From NCBI GenBank assembly GCA_965261315.1, contig CBDHDM010000038.1:62001-126000 (forward strand): DNA of 64,000 nt. Direction: 5' to 3'. Under the pieces are notes generated by a model, which was given only the letters and a program-made list of their open reading frames with translations, made no database searches and was not told the DNA's origin. Positions 17,321-25,590 of the stretch are shown one piece after another. Numbering within the stretch: the first letter of the stretch is position 1; every line of letters begins with the position of its first letter. The translations under genes and the position numbers were made by a program. Source of the DNA: Endozoicomonas sp965261315 (GTDB lineage Bacteria; Pseudomonadota; Gammaproteobacteria; Pseudomonadales; Endozoicomonadaceae).

Positions 17321-17929
17321 TTATTCAGGTTCATAGACCCCCCGTACTCTGGATTTCAATTGAACCCTTCCCTGTTTGTAGTAAGCCGTCATACCAATGG
17401 CTCGGGTCTCACCAGTATCGTTGGTGATTAACACCGGGCGATCGGTATTGGCAACTTCCAGGTCTGGAGAGATGGTGATGAAATCTGTGTCCATGCGCAG
17501 TTCTTGTTTGAGAGAATGTTCAGAAGAGTGCACGTCAGCCTGCTGCTTTTTGACAGGGCTGGACTGGATGATCACAACATTATCCCACAGTTCAATATCT
17601 TTGCCACCGGGTAGTAACTTTCCGTTTTCTGAACGGGAAGTCGTAACCTGCCCGTTGTCACTGAAGTTTGTCAGCACCGGTAGTCGAAGCAGCGTGTTAT
17701 CATTGTGTGGATAATGGGTAATGCTGTCTGACTTCAACTGGTAATGTAAGGCACCGGTGAGGTCATATTCCTTAACCAGAGCATCGACCAGAAAGTAGTC
17801 AGCATCCTGTCGGATCATTTGTGAGTGACTGGTACTGGCAGGCACTATCGAGCCGTCGTAAGCCCAATAGCCTGTAACCAGCATTAGCATAAGAATTGCC
17901 GAGATTATCAGATGATTGCGGTAGGTCAT
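17321..17929 (-). CDS. lptC: LPS export protein LptC
   Basis: A 202-residue protein with one N-terminal membrane anchor (about residues 7-23, LIISAILMLMLVTGYWAYDG) and a periplasmic OstA-like domain. The domain contains the motif VKEYDLTGALHYQLKSDSI typical of LptC. LptC docks on LptB2FG and passes LPS to LptA. It begins 24 bp after kdsD. In E. coli and Pseudomonas kdsC (KDO-8-phosphate phosphatase) lies between kdsD and lptC; here it is absent from the cluster. Confidence 0.93.
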   Translation of the reverse strand: MTYRNHLIISAILMLMLVTGYWAYDGSIVPASTSHSQMIRQDADYFLVDALVKEYDLTGALHYQLKSDSITHYPHNDNTLLRLPVLTNFSDNGQVTTSRSENGKLLPGGKDIELWDNVVIIQSSPVKKQQADVHSSEHSLKQELRMDTDFITISPDLEVANTDRPVLITNDTGETRAIGMTAYYKQGRVQLKSRVRGVYEPE

Positions 17930-17953
17930 CCAGGTTCCGTCACTGTAAGCTGC

Positions 17954-18928
17954 TTAAACCACACCCGCTTTCAGCAAGTCATGCATATTAATTGCACCGA
18001 CAGCGTGGCGGTTTTCATCCACACAGATTAGAGCATTGATCTTCCGGTCATCCATAATTTTCAATGCTTCAGCTGCCAGAATCTCTGGTGTGATGGTCGT
18101 GCACTTAATGGTCATGACATCGTCAATGGTGGTGTTGTGAGGGTCGACACCATGATCAAGCGCGCGCCGGAGGTCTCCATCGGTGAAGATTCCAATGACC
18201 ACATTGTTGTCATCAATAATGGAAGTCATACCCAGCCCTTTTCGGGTCATTTCCAACAAGGCTTCGCCCAGTCGAGTACCCTTTTTGACCATGGGGATGC
18301 GATTACCTTCATGCATGACGTCCTGTACTTTCAAAAGAAGTCTGCGACCAAGGGCACCACCTGGGTGTGAAAAAGCAAAGTCTTCTGCAGTAAAACCGCG
18401 GGCTTCAAGAAGCGCAATGGCCAGTGCATCGCCCATCACCAGCTGAGTGGTGGTGCTGGATGTTGGTGCCAGATCAAGGGGGCAGGCTTCTTTATCGACG
18501 CCGGTGTTCAAGTTGACTTCCGCTGCCTGTGCCAGTGTTGAGGAGGATTTGCCTGTCATGCTGATGACAGCAGCGCCCATGCGTTTGAATAATGGCAGCA
18601 ACGTGATGACTTCAGCAGTTTCACCGGAGTTTGAAATCGCAAGAACGACATCATCTGCGGTGATCATCCCCATATCACCATGGCTGGCTTCGCCGGGGTG
18701 AACATAAAATGCAGGTGTACCTGTGCTGGCCAGGGTTGCACTGATTTTACGGGCGATATGTCCTGATTTTCCCATACCTACCACAACAATTCGGCCCCGA
18801 CATTCAAGCATTAACCGGCAGGCTTTGCTGAAGTCTTCACCAATGCGTGGAAGCAGGGCTTCAATAGCATCCTTCTCAATCTGGATGGTGCGACGACCAA
18901 TTTCAATAAAATTCTGGTCAGAGGTCAT
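17954..18928 (-). CDS. kdsD: Arabinose-5-phosphate isomerase
   Basis: The 324-residue protein has an N-terminal SIS domain (about 38-175; VVVGMGKSGHIARKISATLA, then SHGDMGMI and ISNSGETAEV) and two C-terminal CBS domains (about 205-320). This is the KdsD/KpsF architecture. It converts ribulose-5-phosphate to arabinose-5-phosphate, the first step of KDO synthesis for LPS. The location in the lpt cluster supports KdsD rather than a capsule KpsF. It lies between the CaCA antiporter gene and lptC, all on the minus strand. Confidence 0.95.
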   Translation of the reverse strand: MTSDQNFIEIGRRTIQIEKDAIEALLPRIGEDFSKACRLMLECRGRIVVVGMGKSGHIARKISATLASTGTPAFYVHPGEASHGDMGMITADDVVLAISNSGETAEVITLLPLFKRMGAAVISMTGKSSSTLAQAAEVNLNTGVDKEACPLDLAPTSSTTTQLVMGDALAIALLEARGFTAEDFAFSHPGGALGRRLLLKVQDVMHEGNRIPMVKKGTRLGEALLEMTRKGLGMTSIIDDNNVVIGIFTDGDLRRALDHGVDPHNTTIDDVMTIKCTTITPEILAAEALKIMDDRKINALICVDENRHAVGAINMHDLLKAGVV

Positions 18929-19051
18929 TTCGGTAAAGCCTTTGATGGAGCTGTCAGGATTTCATGGCCAAGCATAACCTTTCAGGCTCCAGTGTAAAAT
19001 AGTTCAGTGTCGGGATATGGGAGCATTAAACTCCCATAGTAGATTTGAAAC

Positions 19052-20014
19052 TCAGACAACTTGTGTGTAGAGCCATGCTCCGTAACAGACATATCCAGCT
19101 AGCAGGATAATACCTGTAAAACGTCCCAGTGTTTTGGGTTTTTTACCAATCATTGCCATGGCAGCCACTAGAACGGTAAATGCCAGCATGACTGTATAGT
19201 CTCTGGAGAAAACGGACTCACTGATTTCTCCAGGACGAACCAGACCAGGCATGGAAAGAACCGCCAGCAAATTAAAAATGTTAGAGCCGACAACGTTACC
19301 AAGAGCAATATCGTGATGCCCTCTTATTGCACTGGCTACAGAGGCTGCAAGTTCAGGCAGGCTAGTGCCTATGGCTACGATGGTCAAACCAACGACCAGC
19401 TCGCTGATGCCCATTAATGTGGCAATTTCCTTGGCTCCCCAGACCAGAATCTGGGCACTGATAAGAAGTAGTGCCAGGCCACCAATAAGTTCCAGATAGG
19501 CTTTGCGTGAAGGCAGTTCTTCAATTTCTTCAACTTCAGCCAAGGGCTCTTCCGGGTGTGCTTTTTGCCAGATCACCATGAGGTAAAGTGTCACGAAAAG
19601 ACCACCGAGAAGCACAAGGCTTTCAGTAAGGCCCAGATAATTATTTGCCAGGCAGGCACCAGCAATCACTGTAACAAATAGAAGCCACGGGATTTCACGC
19701 TTTGCCAGTGCAGATTTTACGGGCAATGGTGCAATCAGAGCGGTTATGCCCAGTACCAGTCCCATATTGGCAATATTGGAGCCAATGGCATTACCAACGG
19801 CGATGTCCGTGTGCCCTTGAATGGCAGACATCAGTGAAACCAGAATTTCTGGTGCGGATGTACCTATAGATACAACCGTCAAGCCGATAAGCATGGGGGA
19901 AATGCCCCAGTTTCTGGCAGTAGCAGCTGCACCGCCAACAAAGCGGTCGGCACTCCAAGTGAGGAGTATGAAGCCAATGATAATGGCCACTATGGCATAA
20001 ATGGCAGGACTCAT
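19052..20014 (-). CDS. yrbG: CaCA-family Na+/Ca2+ antiporter (YrbG-like)
   Basis: This is a membrane protein of about 320 residues with two related halves. Each carries the alpha-repeat motif of calcium/cation exchangers: VVSIGTSAPEILVSL with GNAIGSNIANMGLVLG, and VAIGTSLPELAASV with GNVVGSNIFNLL. An acidic loop (residues of about 160-180) separates the halves. The start at 20014 (MSPAIYAIVAII) fits family members; the frame is open to 20107 and would add 31 residues. Order yrbG-kdsD and divergence from mlaF match E. coli. Ion specificity cannot be told from the sequence. Confidence 0.88.
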   Translation of the reverse strand: MSPAIYAIVAIIIGFILLTWSADRFVGGAAATARNWGISPMLIGLTVVSIGTSAPEILVSLMSAIQGHTDIAVGNAIGSNIANMGLVLGITALIAPLPVKSALAKREIPWLLFVTVIAGACLANNYLGLTESLVLLGGLFVTLYLMVIWQKAHPEEPLAEVEEIEELPSRKAYLELIGGLALLLISAQILVWGAKEIATLMGISELVVGLTIVAIGTSLPELAASVASAIRGHHDIALGNVVGSNIFNLLAVLSMPGLVRPGEISESVFSRDYTVMLAFTVLVAAMAMIGKKPKTLGRFTGIILLAGYVCYGAWLYTQVV

Positions 20015-20237
20015 TCCGGAAAGTTTCTCAAGATTTTGTATATAAGGAAGGGAGTGTATGGAAAATAAGGCTGGCAATGCAACTGCATTGCAGTCTGAAT
20101 TGACCATATACGAATAAGAACAATCCGATAGAATTTAAGCGTTGCTATCAATAAGGTGCAATAAAAGTGTGAAACAGGTCATAATATCTTGTCTGGATGA
20201 CCTTTTATTCTGTCTGTCGCAGGGATCTGCTTACTCA

Positions 20238-21095
20238 ATGATGAACTCCGCCTCTTCTTGTGAAGAAAACCGCACAGATAATTTTATTGAGATCCGGGGC
20301 TTAACCTTTTACCGCGGTGCCCGGGCTATCTTTAATAATATCGACATGGATATCCCCCGTGGCAAAGTCGTGGGTATCATGGGGCCGTCGGGTACCGGAA
20401 AAACGACCCTGCTTCGCCTGATTGGCAGGCAACTTCGACCGGACCAGGGTTCTATCCTGATTGATGGTCAGGACTTGGCCAGCCTGTCCAGAGATCAATT
20501 ATTTGTACTGCGTCGTAAGATGGGCATGCTGTTTCAAAGTGGTGCTCTTTTTACCGACTTGAGTGTATTTGAGAATGTTGCCTTTCCTCTGCGTATCCAC
20601 ACTCAGTTATCAGAGCTGATGATTCGTGACATTGTGTTGATGAAGCTTCATGCGGTTGGTTTGCGTGGCGCATGGTCGTTGATGCCCAGTGAATTGTCAG
20701 GAGGGATGAGCCGGCGTGTGGCGCTGGCCCGTGCTATTGCCCTTGACCCGGAAATGGTGATGTATGATGAGCCATTTGTTGGGCAGGATCCGATTGCCAT
20801 GGGCGTTCTGGTGGAGTTGATTCGTAAGCTGAATCAGGCGCTGGGAATCACCAGCATCATTGTTTCCCATGATCTTCATGAAACCGCCAGTATTGCTGAT
20901 TTGCTTTATCTGATTGCTGATGGCGACGTTATAGGCTTTGGAACACCCGAAGAAATGTTGAACTCAACTGATGAGAGGGTGCGTCAGTTTATGCAGGGAT
21001 TACCGGATGGGCCGGTACCTTTTCAATACCCTGCAGATGACTATCAAGACGATTTACTGGCAAAACGACATATCGGTTCCGGGGGGATTCAATGA
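20238..21095 (+). CDS. mlaF: Mla lipid transport ATPase MlaF
   Basis: An ABC ATPase of about 285 residues with Walker A GPSGTGKTT, signature ELSGGMSRRVALARA and Walker B followed by YDEPFVGQDP; the Gly-Met-Ser version of the signature is typical of MlaF. The ATG at 20238 is preferred; the frame is open to 20142, but those residues do not resemble the family. MlaF drives the MlaFEDB complex, which moves phospholipids between inner membrane and periplasmic MlaC to keep outer-membrane asymmetry. It overlaps mlaE by four bases (ATGA) and starts a tightly packed mlaFEDCB operon. Confidence 0.95.
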   Translation: MMNSASSCEENRTDNFIEIRGLTFYRGARAIFNNIDMDIPRGKVVGIMGPSGTGKTTLLRLIGRQLRPDQGSILIDGQDLASLSRDQLFVLRRKMGMLFQSGALFTDLSVFENVAFPLRIHTQLSELMIRDIVLMKLHAVGLRGAWSLMPSELSGGMSRRVALARAIALDPEMVMYDEPFVGQDPIAMGVLVELIRKLNQALGITSIIVSHDLHETASIADLLYLIADGDVIGFGTPEEMLNSTDERVRQFMQGLPDGPVPFQYPADDYQDDLLAKRHIGSGGIQ

Positions 21096-21886
21096 AATTT
21101 GATGTTCTGGATCGACTGGCTCAACTTGGTCAGTTTGGTCTCGGTCATATTCAGTCTCTGGGGCGGTCCGGTATTTTTCTGTTTCTGGCGATTTTCTCCA
21201 GGGCAGGTTTTAGTGGCCGGGGCTCGCTCCTGGTACAACAGCTGTATAACGTGGGTGTTCTGTCGTTAATTATTGTGACAGTTTCCGGACTATTTATCGG
21301 AATGGTTCTTGGGTTGCAGGGTTATAGCATTCTGGTTCGTTACGGTTCGGAAGGGGCGGTTGGTCAGCTGGTAGCATTGAGTCTGGTTCGTGAGCTGGGA
21401 CCGGTGGTGACGGCCCTGCTTTTTGCTGGTCGTGCTGGTTCTGCCCTGACGGCTGAAATTGGTTTGATGAAAACTACCGAGCAACTGTCCAGTATGGAGA
21501 TGATCGGTGTGGATCCCTTGAAAAGGATTATTGCACCCCGTTTCTGGGCTGGTGTTATCTCACTGCCGTTATTGACAGCTATCTTCAACCTTGTCGGTAT
21601 TCTGGGTGGTGTTATGGTGGGCGTCGACTGGCTGGGAATCTACGAAGGCTCATTCTGGACTGGAATGCAGCAGTCGGTTGATTTTGTCCACGATGTCGGC
21701 AATGGCATGGTGAAAAGTCTTGTTTTTGGTATTGTGGTGACCTGGATTGCTGTTTTTCAGGGCTATGATGCGATTCCTACTTCAGAGGGCATCAGTCGTG
21801 CAACAACGAGGACCGTAGTTTATGCCTCTCTTGCTGTACTTGGGCTTGATTTCATTCTGACCGCAGTGATGTTTGGTGAGCTTTAA
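21092..21886 (+). CDS. mlaE: Mla lipid transport permease MlaE
   Basis: A 264-residue MlaE-family permease with about five or six membrane segments. It includes the family's conserved stretch VTALLFAGRAGSALTAEIGL and the cytoplasmic coupling region MKTTEQLSSMEMIGVDPL. It forms the membrane core of MlaFEDB. The start overlaps the mlaF stop by four bases, showing translational coupling; mlaD follows after 15 bp with an AAGGAAGGG site between. Confidence 0.96.
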   Translation: MKFDVLDRLAQLGQFGLGHIQSLGRSGIFLFLAIFSRAGFSGRGSLLVQQLYNVGVLSLIIVTVSGLFIGMVLGLQGYSILVRYGSEGAVGQLVALSLVRELGPVVTALLFAGRAGSALTAEIGLMKTTEQLSSMEMIGVDPLKRIIAPRFWAGVISLPLLTAIFNLVGILGGVMVGVDWLGIYEGSFWTGMQQSVDFVHDVGNGMVKSLVFGIVVTWIAVFQGYDAIPTSEGISRATTRTVVYASLAVLGLDFILTAVMFGEL

Positions 21887-21901
21887 GGAAGGGAGCATAA
21901 A

Positions 21902-22366
21902 ATGCGGATGCGTACGGTAGAAATCAGTGTAGGCGCCTTTATGCTGGCGGGAATGCTGGCACTGGTGGCTATGGCTGTTAATGTGAGTGGTCTTTCACTT
22001 AAGAGCGGTGGTGAGACTTATGAGCTTCATGCCTACTTTGATAACACTGGAGCCCTGAAACCCCGGTCTAAAATTTCCATGTCAGGTGTGACTATCGGTA
22101 AGGTCAAAGAAATCAAGCTGGATAAAAACACCTATATGGCCAAGGTGGTGATGGATATTAATCAGCGCATCGATAATATCCCTGTTGATAGTACTGCAGC
22201 GATTGTAACGGCAGGTCTATTGGGAGAGCAGTACATCAGCATCAGTATCGGTGGTGATGAGGCCTACTTACGCAGTGGTGATCGCTTTGAAGATACGCAG
22301 TCAGCCCTCATTCTCGAGGAGCTGATCGGTAAGTTTCTCCTGGGTACAGTGAACAAGGGAGAGTAG
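21902..22366 (+). CDS. mlaD: Mla MCE-domain lipid-binding protein MlaD
   Basis: The 154-residue protein has one N-terminal membrane anchor (about residues 11-30) and an MCE domain (about 38-120; YELHAYFDNTGALKPRSKIS, then GVTIGKVKEIKLD). MlaD hexamers form a periplasmic ring with a hydrophobic pore for phospholipid passage. AAGGAAGGGAG precedes the ATG. Its length is normal, and its position between mlaE and mlaC is the conserved one. Confidence 0.95.
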   Translation: MRMRTVEISVGAFMLAGMLALVAMAVNVSGLSLKSGGETYELHAYFDNTGALKPRSKISMSGVTIGKVKEIKLDKNTYMAKVVMDINQRIDNIPVDSTAAIVTAGLLGEQYISISIGGDEAYLRSGDRFEDTQSALILEELIGKFLLGTVNKGE

Positions 22367-22402
22367 CCCTGCTTCTCTCTGATTTAGCGGATGGAATGGA
22401 CG

Positions 22403-23074
22403 ATGAAACGCAATAAAACCTTTCTGACTGTTTTGGTGATGCTTTTTTTGCAGTGGTCATCAGTTGCTGTTGCCGCAGGGCAGGCAATTCAGTCTCCACA
22501 ACAGGATGTGGAAACGATTACCCGTGAGCTTCTGTCTACGCTCGAGAAAAATATCGATGGATACAAAAAGAACAGTGATGCTTTCATCATCGAGGTGGAT
22601 CGTCAGCTGTCACCTGTTGTTGCTTTCGACTCCATTGCGCGGGGTGTCATGGGTAAATATTCCCGGCGTGCAAAGTCGGAGCAAATTACGCAGTTTTCGT
22701 CTGTTTTTAAAGACAGCTTGATCAGTTTCTATGGTAAGGCTCTGCTGAAGCTGGATGATACACGACTGACTATTGAGAAAGTCGATGCTGTCCCTGACGC
22801 GGTGCTGAGTGATTATAAAGCCGGTAAGGCACGATTAGTACCAGTTGATATGACGGTAAGAACCTCATCGGGCACCGTTGCTATTTCTTATTCCATGGTG
22901 CATCAGGATGGACGCTGGAAACTCAGGAATATCATTGTTGATGGGATTAATATTGGTATTCAGTTCCGTAACCAGTTTGCAGATGCGATGAGTAAGCATA
23001 ATAACGTTCAGTATGTTGTTGATCACTGGGCAGACATTATGAAAGGTAGTGCGGCTGCCGAGGATAAGAAATAA
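22403..23074 (+). CDS. mlaC: Periplasmic phospholipid carrier MlaC
   Basis: A protein of about 223 residues with a Sec signal (MKRNKTFLTVLVMLFLQWSS, cleavage near VAVAAGQ) and a Tol-tol-Ttg2-type MlaC domain (FDSIARGVMGKYSRRA; YSMVHQDGRWKLRNIIVDGI). MlaC shuttles phospholipids between MlaFEDB and the outer-membrane MlaA complex. The ATG at 22403 gives a standard signal peptide and has GGAATGGACG just upstream; ATG 22391 would add four residues. Its stop overlaps the mlaB start (TAATG). Confidence 0.94.
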   Translation: MKRNKTFLTVLVMLFLQWSSVAVAAGQAIQSPQQDVETITRELLSTLEKNIDGYKKNSDAFIIEVDRQLSPVVAFDSIARGVMGKYSRRAKSEQITQFSSVFKDSLISFYGKALLKLDDTRLTIEKVDAVPDAVLSDYKAGKARLVPVDMTVRTSSGTVAISYSMVHQDGRWKLRNIIVDGINIGIQFRNQFADAMSKHNNVQYVVDHWADIMKGSAAAEDKK

Positions 23075-23385
23075 TGTCTCTGGCGTTGTTTGAACCGGGG
23101 CATTTCAAGCTCAGTGGTATTATTAACTTCGAAACCTCCCCTGTTATTGAATTACAGGGGCGTAAGCTACTTGAAAGTACTTCAGAAGATCGTTGGGAGA
23201 TCAATTTAAGAGGCGTCTCTCAAGCGGATAGTTCTGCGCTATCAGTCTGTCTTTCCTGGATCCGGTTGGCCAGTGAGCGTAATAAATCCATTTGCTTTTC
23301 CGGCATGCCTGCTGAGTTGGAGGCACTTGCCCAAGTCTGTGGAATTCAAGGGATCATAAATAGTGTGAGCTGTCTGGCAGACTGA
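23074..23385 (+). CDS. mlaB: Mla STAS-domain subunit MlaB
   Basis: A 103-residue STAS-domain protein with the motif GVSQADSSALSVCLSWI, in which the Ser-Ser pair fits the conserved STAS loop. In E. coli MlaB binds MlaF and is needed for complex stability and activity. It overlaps mlaC by one base, as the last gene of mlaFEDCB. After it, 117 bp without a gene lead to ibaG. Confidence 0.9.
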   Translation: MSLALFEPGHFKLSGIINFETSPVIELQGRKLLESTSEDRWEINLRGVSQADSSALSVCLSWIRLASERNKSICFSGMPAELEALAQVCGIQGIINSVSCLAD

Positions 23386-23502
23386 TTCGACTCAGATCCC
23401 ATATACGTTTTGGGGCTATCAATGGAACCATCTCTCAGATATCATTGACCGATTTTACTGTTCCCTTTAATTCCTGAATATTATTCCCTGAGAGGTTGGA
23501 TC

Positions 23503-23754
23503 ATGCAAGCCGAAGAGGTCAAGGCGCTGCTGGAAAAAGAGATTGCGGGTTCACAAGTGATTGTTGAAGGTGAGGGTTGTGACTTTCGCCTGACCGTAAT
23601 CAGTGACCAGTTTGAAGCCAAGAGACCGGTTCAGCGTCAGCAGATGATCTATTCTCACCTGAATCCATTTATCACCAGTGGTGCAATTCACGCTGTATCG
23701 ATGGTAGCGCTTACAACAGCAGAGCGTGCCAGACAACTGGATAACCAGGACTAA
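23503..23754 (+). CDS. ibaG: BolA-family protein IbaG
   Basis: This is an 83-residue BolA-fold protein (MQAEEVKALLEKEI; CDFRLTVISDQFEAKRPVQR; FITSGAIHAVSM). BolA-like proteins bind [2Fe-2S] clusters with monothiol glutaredoxins; IbaG (YrbA) is the type encoded between mlaB and murA, as here. Its phenotype in E. coli is acid-stress related. GAGAGG lies upstream of the ATG. Confidence 0.92.
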   Translation: MQAEEVKALLEKEIAGSQVIVEGEGCDFRLTVISDQFEAKRPVQRQQMIYSHLNPFITSGAIHAVSMVALTTAERARQLDNQD

Positions 23755-23829
23755 CAGGGTCCTTGAGAGGTTTAATCCGACAAAGATCATCCCATGCTCG
23801 GTGTAGATGACTGCATAGCTGTCCAGGAG

Positions 23830-23984
23830 CCTGTCGGACTTACCACTGACCTACTGCGAAAAAGCCGGATTTGGCCATTTTTTATGCTGCTTTTCGTTGA
23901 ATAGAACCACTGTTCGCCTCAAATCAGCATAAAAACTGACGCAAACCGGACTTTTTCTCGCTACGGTCGGCTAAGTCCAACAGG
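23830..23984. repeat. 155-bp imperfect palindrome (MITE-like) between ibaG and murA
   Basis: Left arm CCTGTCGGACTTA (23830-) pairs with TAAGTCCAACAGG (-23984). Inside, GCGAAAAAGCCGGATTT matches the complement of AAACCGGACTTTTTCTCGC with few differences, and TTTTATGCTG pairs perfectly with CAGCATAAAA. The arms are about 65 bp each. It contains no gene and occupies half of the 314-bp gap between ibaG and murA. It could be a mobile fold-back element or a transcribed hairpin affecting murA expression. Confidence 0.7.
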
Positions 23985-24068
23985 TTCCCGGGAAGTAGCA
24001 CCTGCTCTGAGTACCCTCCGATGAAAGCATCTTTTCCGATTACCTTTCCGGTCATTAAGTGAGAAACC

Positions 24069-25331
24069 ATGGATAAACTGATTATCACCGGTGGCGTGCG
24101 TCTTGATGGAGAGATCAGGGTCTCTGGCGCCAAGAACTCTGCCCTGCCGATACTGGCAGCGACTCTGCTGGCCGACTCTCCGGTCACAGTGTGCAACCTG
24201 CCCCACCTGCATGACATAACCACGATGTGTGAGCTGTTTGGCTGCATGGGGGTTGAATTGCTGGTGGATGAAAAGATGAACGTTGAAGTTCATGCCAGCA
24301 CCATTAAACAGCTCGTAGCCCCTTATGAACTGGTGAAAACCATGCGGGCTTCCATTCTGGTTCTTGGACCACTGCTGGCAAAGTTCAAGTCAGCGGAAGT
24401 TTCACTGCCAGGTGGCTGTGCTATTGGCAGTCGTCCAGTGGATTTGCACATCAAAGGCCTGCAGGCTATGGGTGCCGATATTACCGTTGAAGACGGTTAT
24501 ATCAAAGCCAGTGTCAAAGACCGCCTGAAGGGTGCGCATATCCTGATGGATACAGTGACGGTTACCGGAACGGAAAATATTTTGATGGCAGCCACGCTGG
24601 CCGATGGCGAAACGATTATTGAGAATGCTGCCCGTGAACCCGAGGTGGTTGACCTGGCAGAATGTCTTATTACCATGGGCGCCAAAATTGAAGGCCATGG
24701 TACGGATCTGATTCGTATTCAAGGCGTTGAACGACTCAATGGTTGCACCTATTCTGTACTTCCTGACCGTATTGAAACCGGAACCTATCTGATTGCTGCG
24801 GCGGCCACCGGAGGGCGGGTTCGTCTGAAGGATACACAGCCTGATATTCTGGATGCCATCCTTATCAAGCTGCGTGAAGCCGGTGCTTCTGTTGAATGGG
24901 GCGATGACTGGATTGAGCTGGACATGAAAGGTAAGCGGCCGAAAGCCATTGACCTGAAAACAGCGCCTTATCCTGCAATGCCTACGGATATTCAGGCTCA
25001 GTTTACGGCGCTCAATACCATTGCCGAAGGCACTGGTCGGATCACCGAAACCGTATTTGAAAACCGCTTCATGCATGTTCAGGAAATGAAGCGCATGGGC
25101 GCAGACGTTGATGTTGAAGGCAACACCGTTATTATCAAAGGTGTTGAGCAACTGAAGGCTGCTCCGGTGATGGCGACGGATCTCAGAGCCTCGGCCAGTC
25201 TGGTCATCGCAGGTCTCGTTGCTGAGGGAGATACTCTCGTTGAGCGTATCTACCATATTGACCGTGGCTACGAGTGTATTGAAGAAAAGCTTCAGCAACT
25301 TGGTGCCAAGATTCGTCGCGTTCCTGCCTGA
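24069..25331 (+). CDS. murA: UDP-N-acetylglucosamine 1-carboxyvinyltransferase
   Basis: A 420-residue MurA starting MDKLIITGGVRLDGEIRVSG. The active-site loop is LPGGCAIGSRPVDLH with catalytic Cys117, so this is the fosfomycin-sensitive type of site. The enzyme transfers enolpyruvate from PEP to UDP-GlcNAc, the first committed step of peptidoglycan synthesis in the cytoplasm. Position after mlaB-ibaG is conserved. In Pseudomonas hisG follows directly; here a 15.9-kb gene intervenes. A hairpin with a T-rich tail follows the stop. Confidence 0.97.
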   Translation: MDKLIITGGVRLDGEIRVSGAKNSALPILAATLLADSPVTVCNLPHLHDITTMCELFGCMGVELLVDEKMNVEVHASTIKQLVAPYELVKTMRASILVLGPLLAKFKSAEVSLPGGCAIGSRPVDLHIKGLQAMGADITVEDGYIKASVKDRLKGAHILMDTVTVTGTENILMAATLADGETIIENAAREPEVVDLAECLITMGAKIEGHGTDLIRIQGVERLNGCTYSVLPDRIETGTYLIAAAATGGRVRLKDTQPDILDAILIKLREAGASVEWGDDWIELDMKGKRPKAIDLKTAPYPAMPTDIQAQFTALNTIAEGTGRITETVFENRFMHVQEMKRMGADVDVEGNTVIIKGVEQLKAAPVMATDLRASASLVIAGLVAEGDTLVERIYHIDRGYECIEEKLQQLGAKIRRVPA

Positions 25332-25356
25332 TTTACACTTCTTTTCTATTCTCTTA

Positions 25357-25408
25357 CCCTGATTTTCGGCTTTCTGGTCAAAAATCAGGGAACTTTTCTT
25401 CTTTTTAA
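25357..25408 (+). terminator. Terminator after murA
   Basis: CCCTGATTTT at 25357-25366 and AAAATCAGGG at 25381-25390 form a perfect 10-bp stem with a 14-base loop. T-rich sequence (AACTTTTCTTCTTTTT) follows. It insulates murA from the giant gene downstream. Confidence 0.85.
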
Positions 25409-25590
25409 TATTCCAATAGAACGGTCGTTTCAATTTTATAGGTAATGGCCAAAGAATTCTGAAGCCTTTTAAATCCATCAGAGAATAAAGCCTGGTCAAT
25501 ACATTGGTTTTGCTGGCTTATTAGATACCGTGCGATGAAGGCTCTCTCAAATACAAAAATGTGTTAGGCAATAGAATGGAGTCTTAGTGA

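Noticed and set aside
24402..25499. 365-codon minus-strand frame over murA
   Set aside because: It is antisense to a fully conserved murA and has no recognisable domain.
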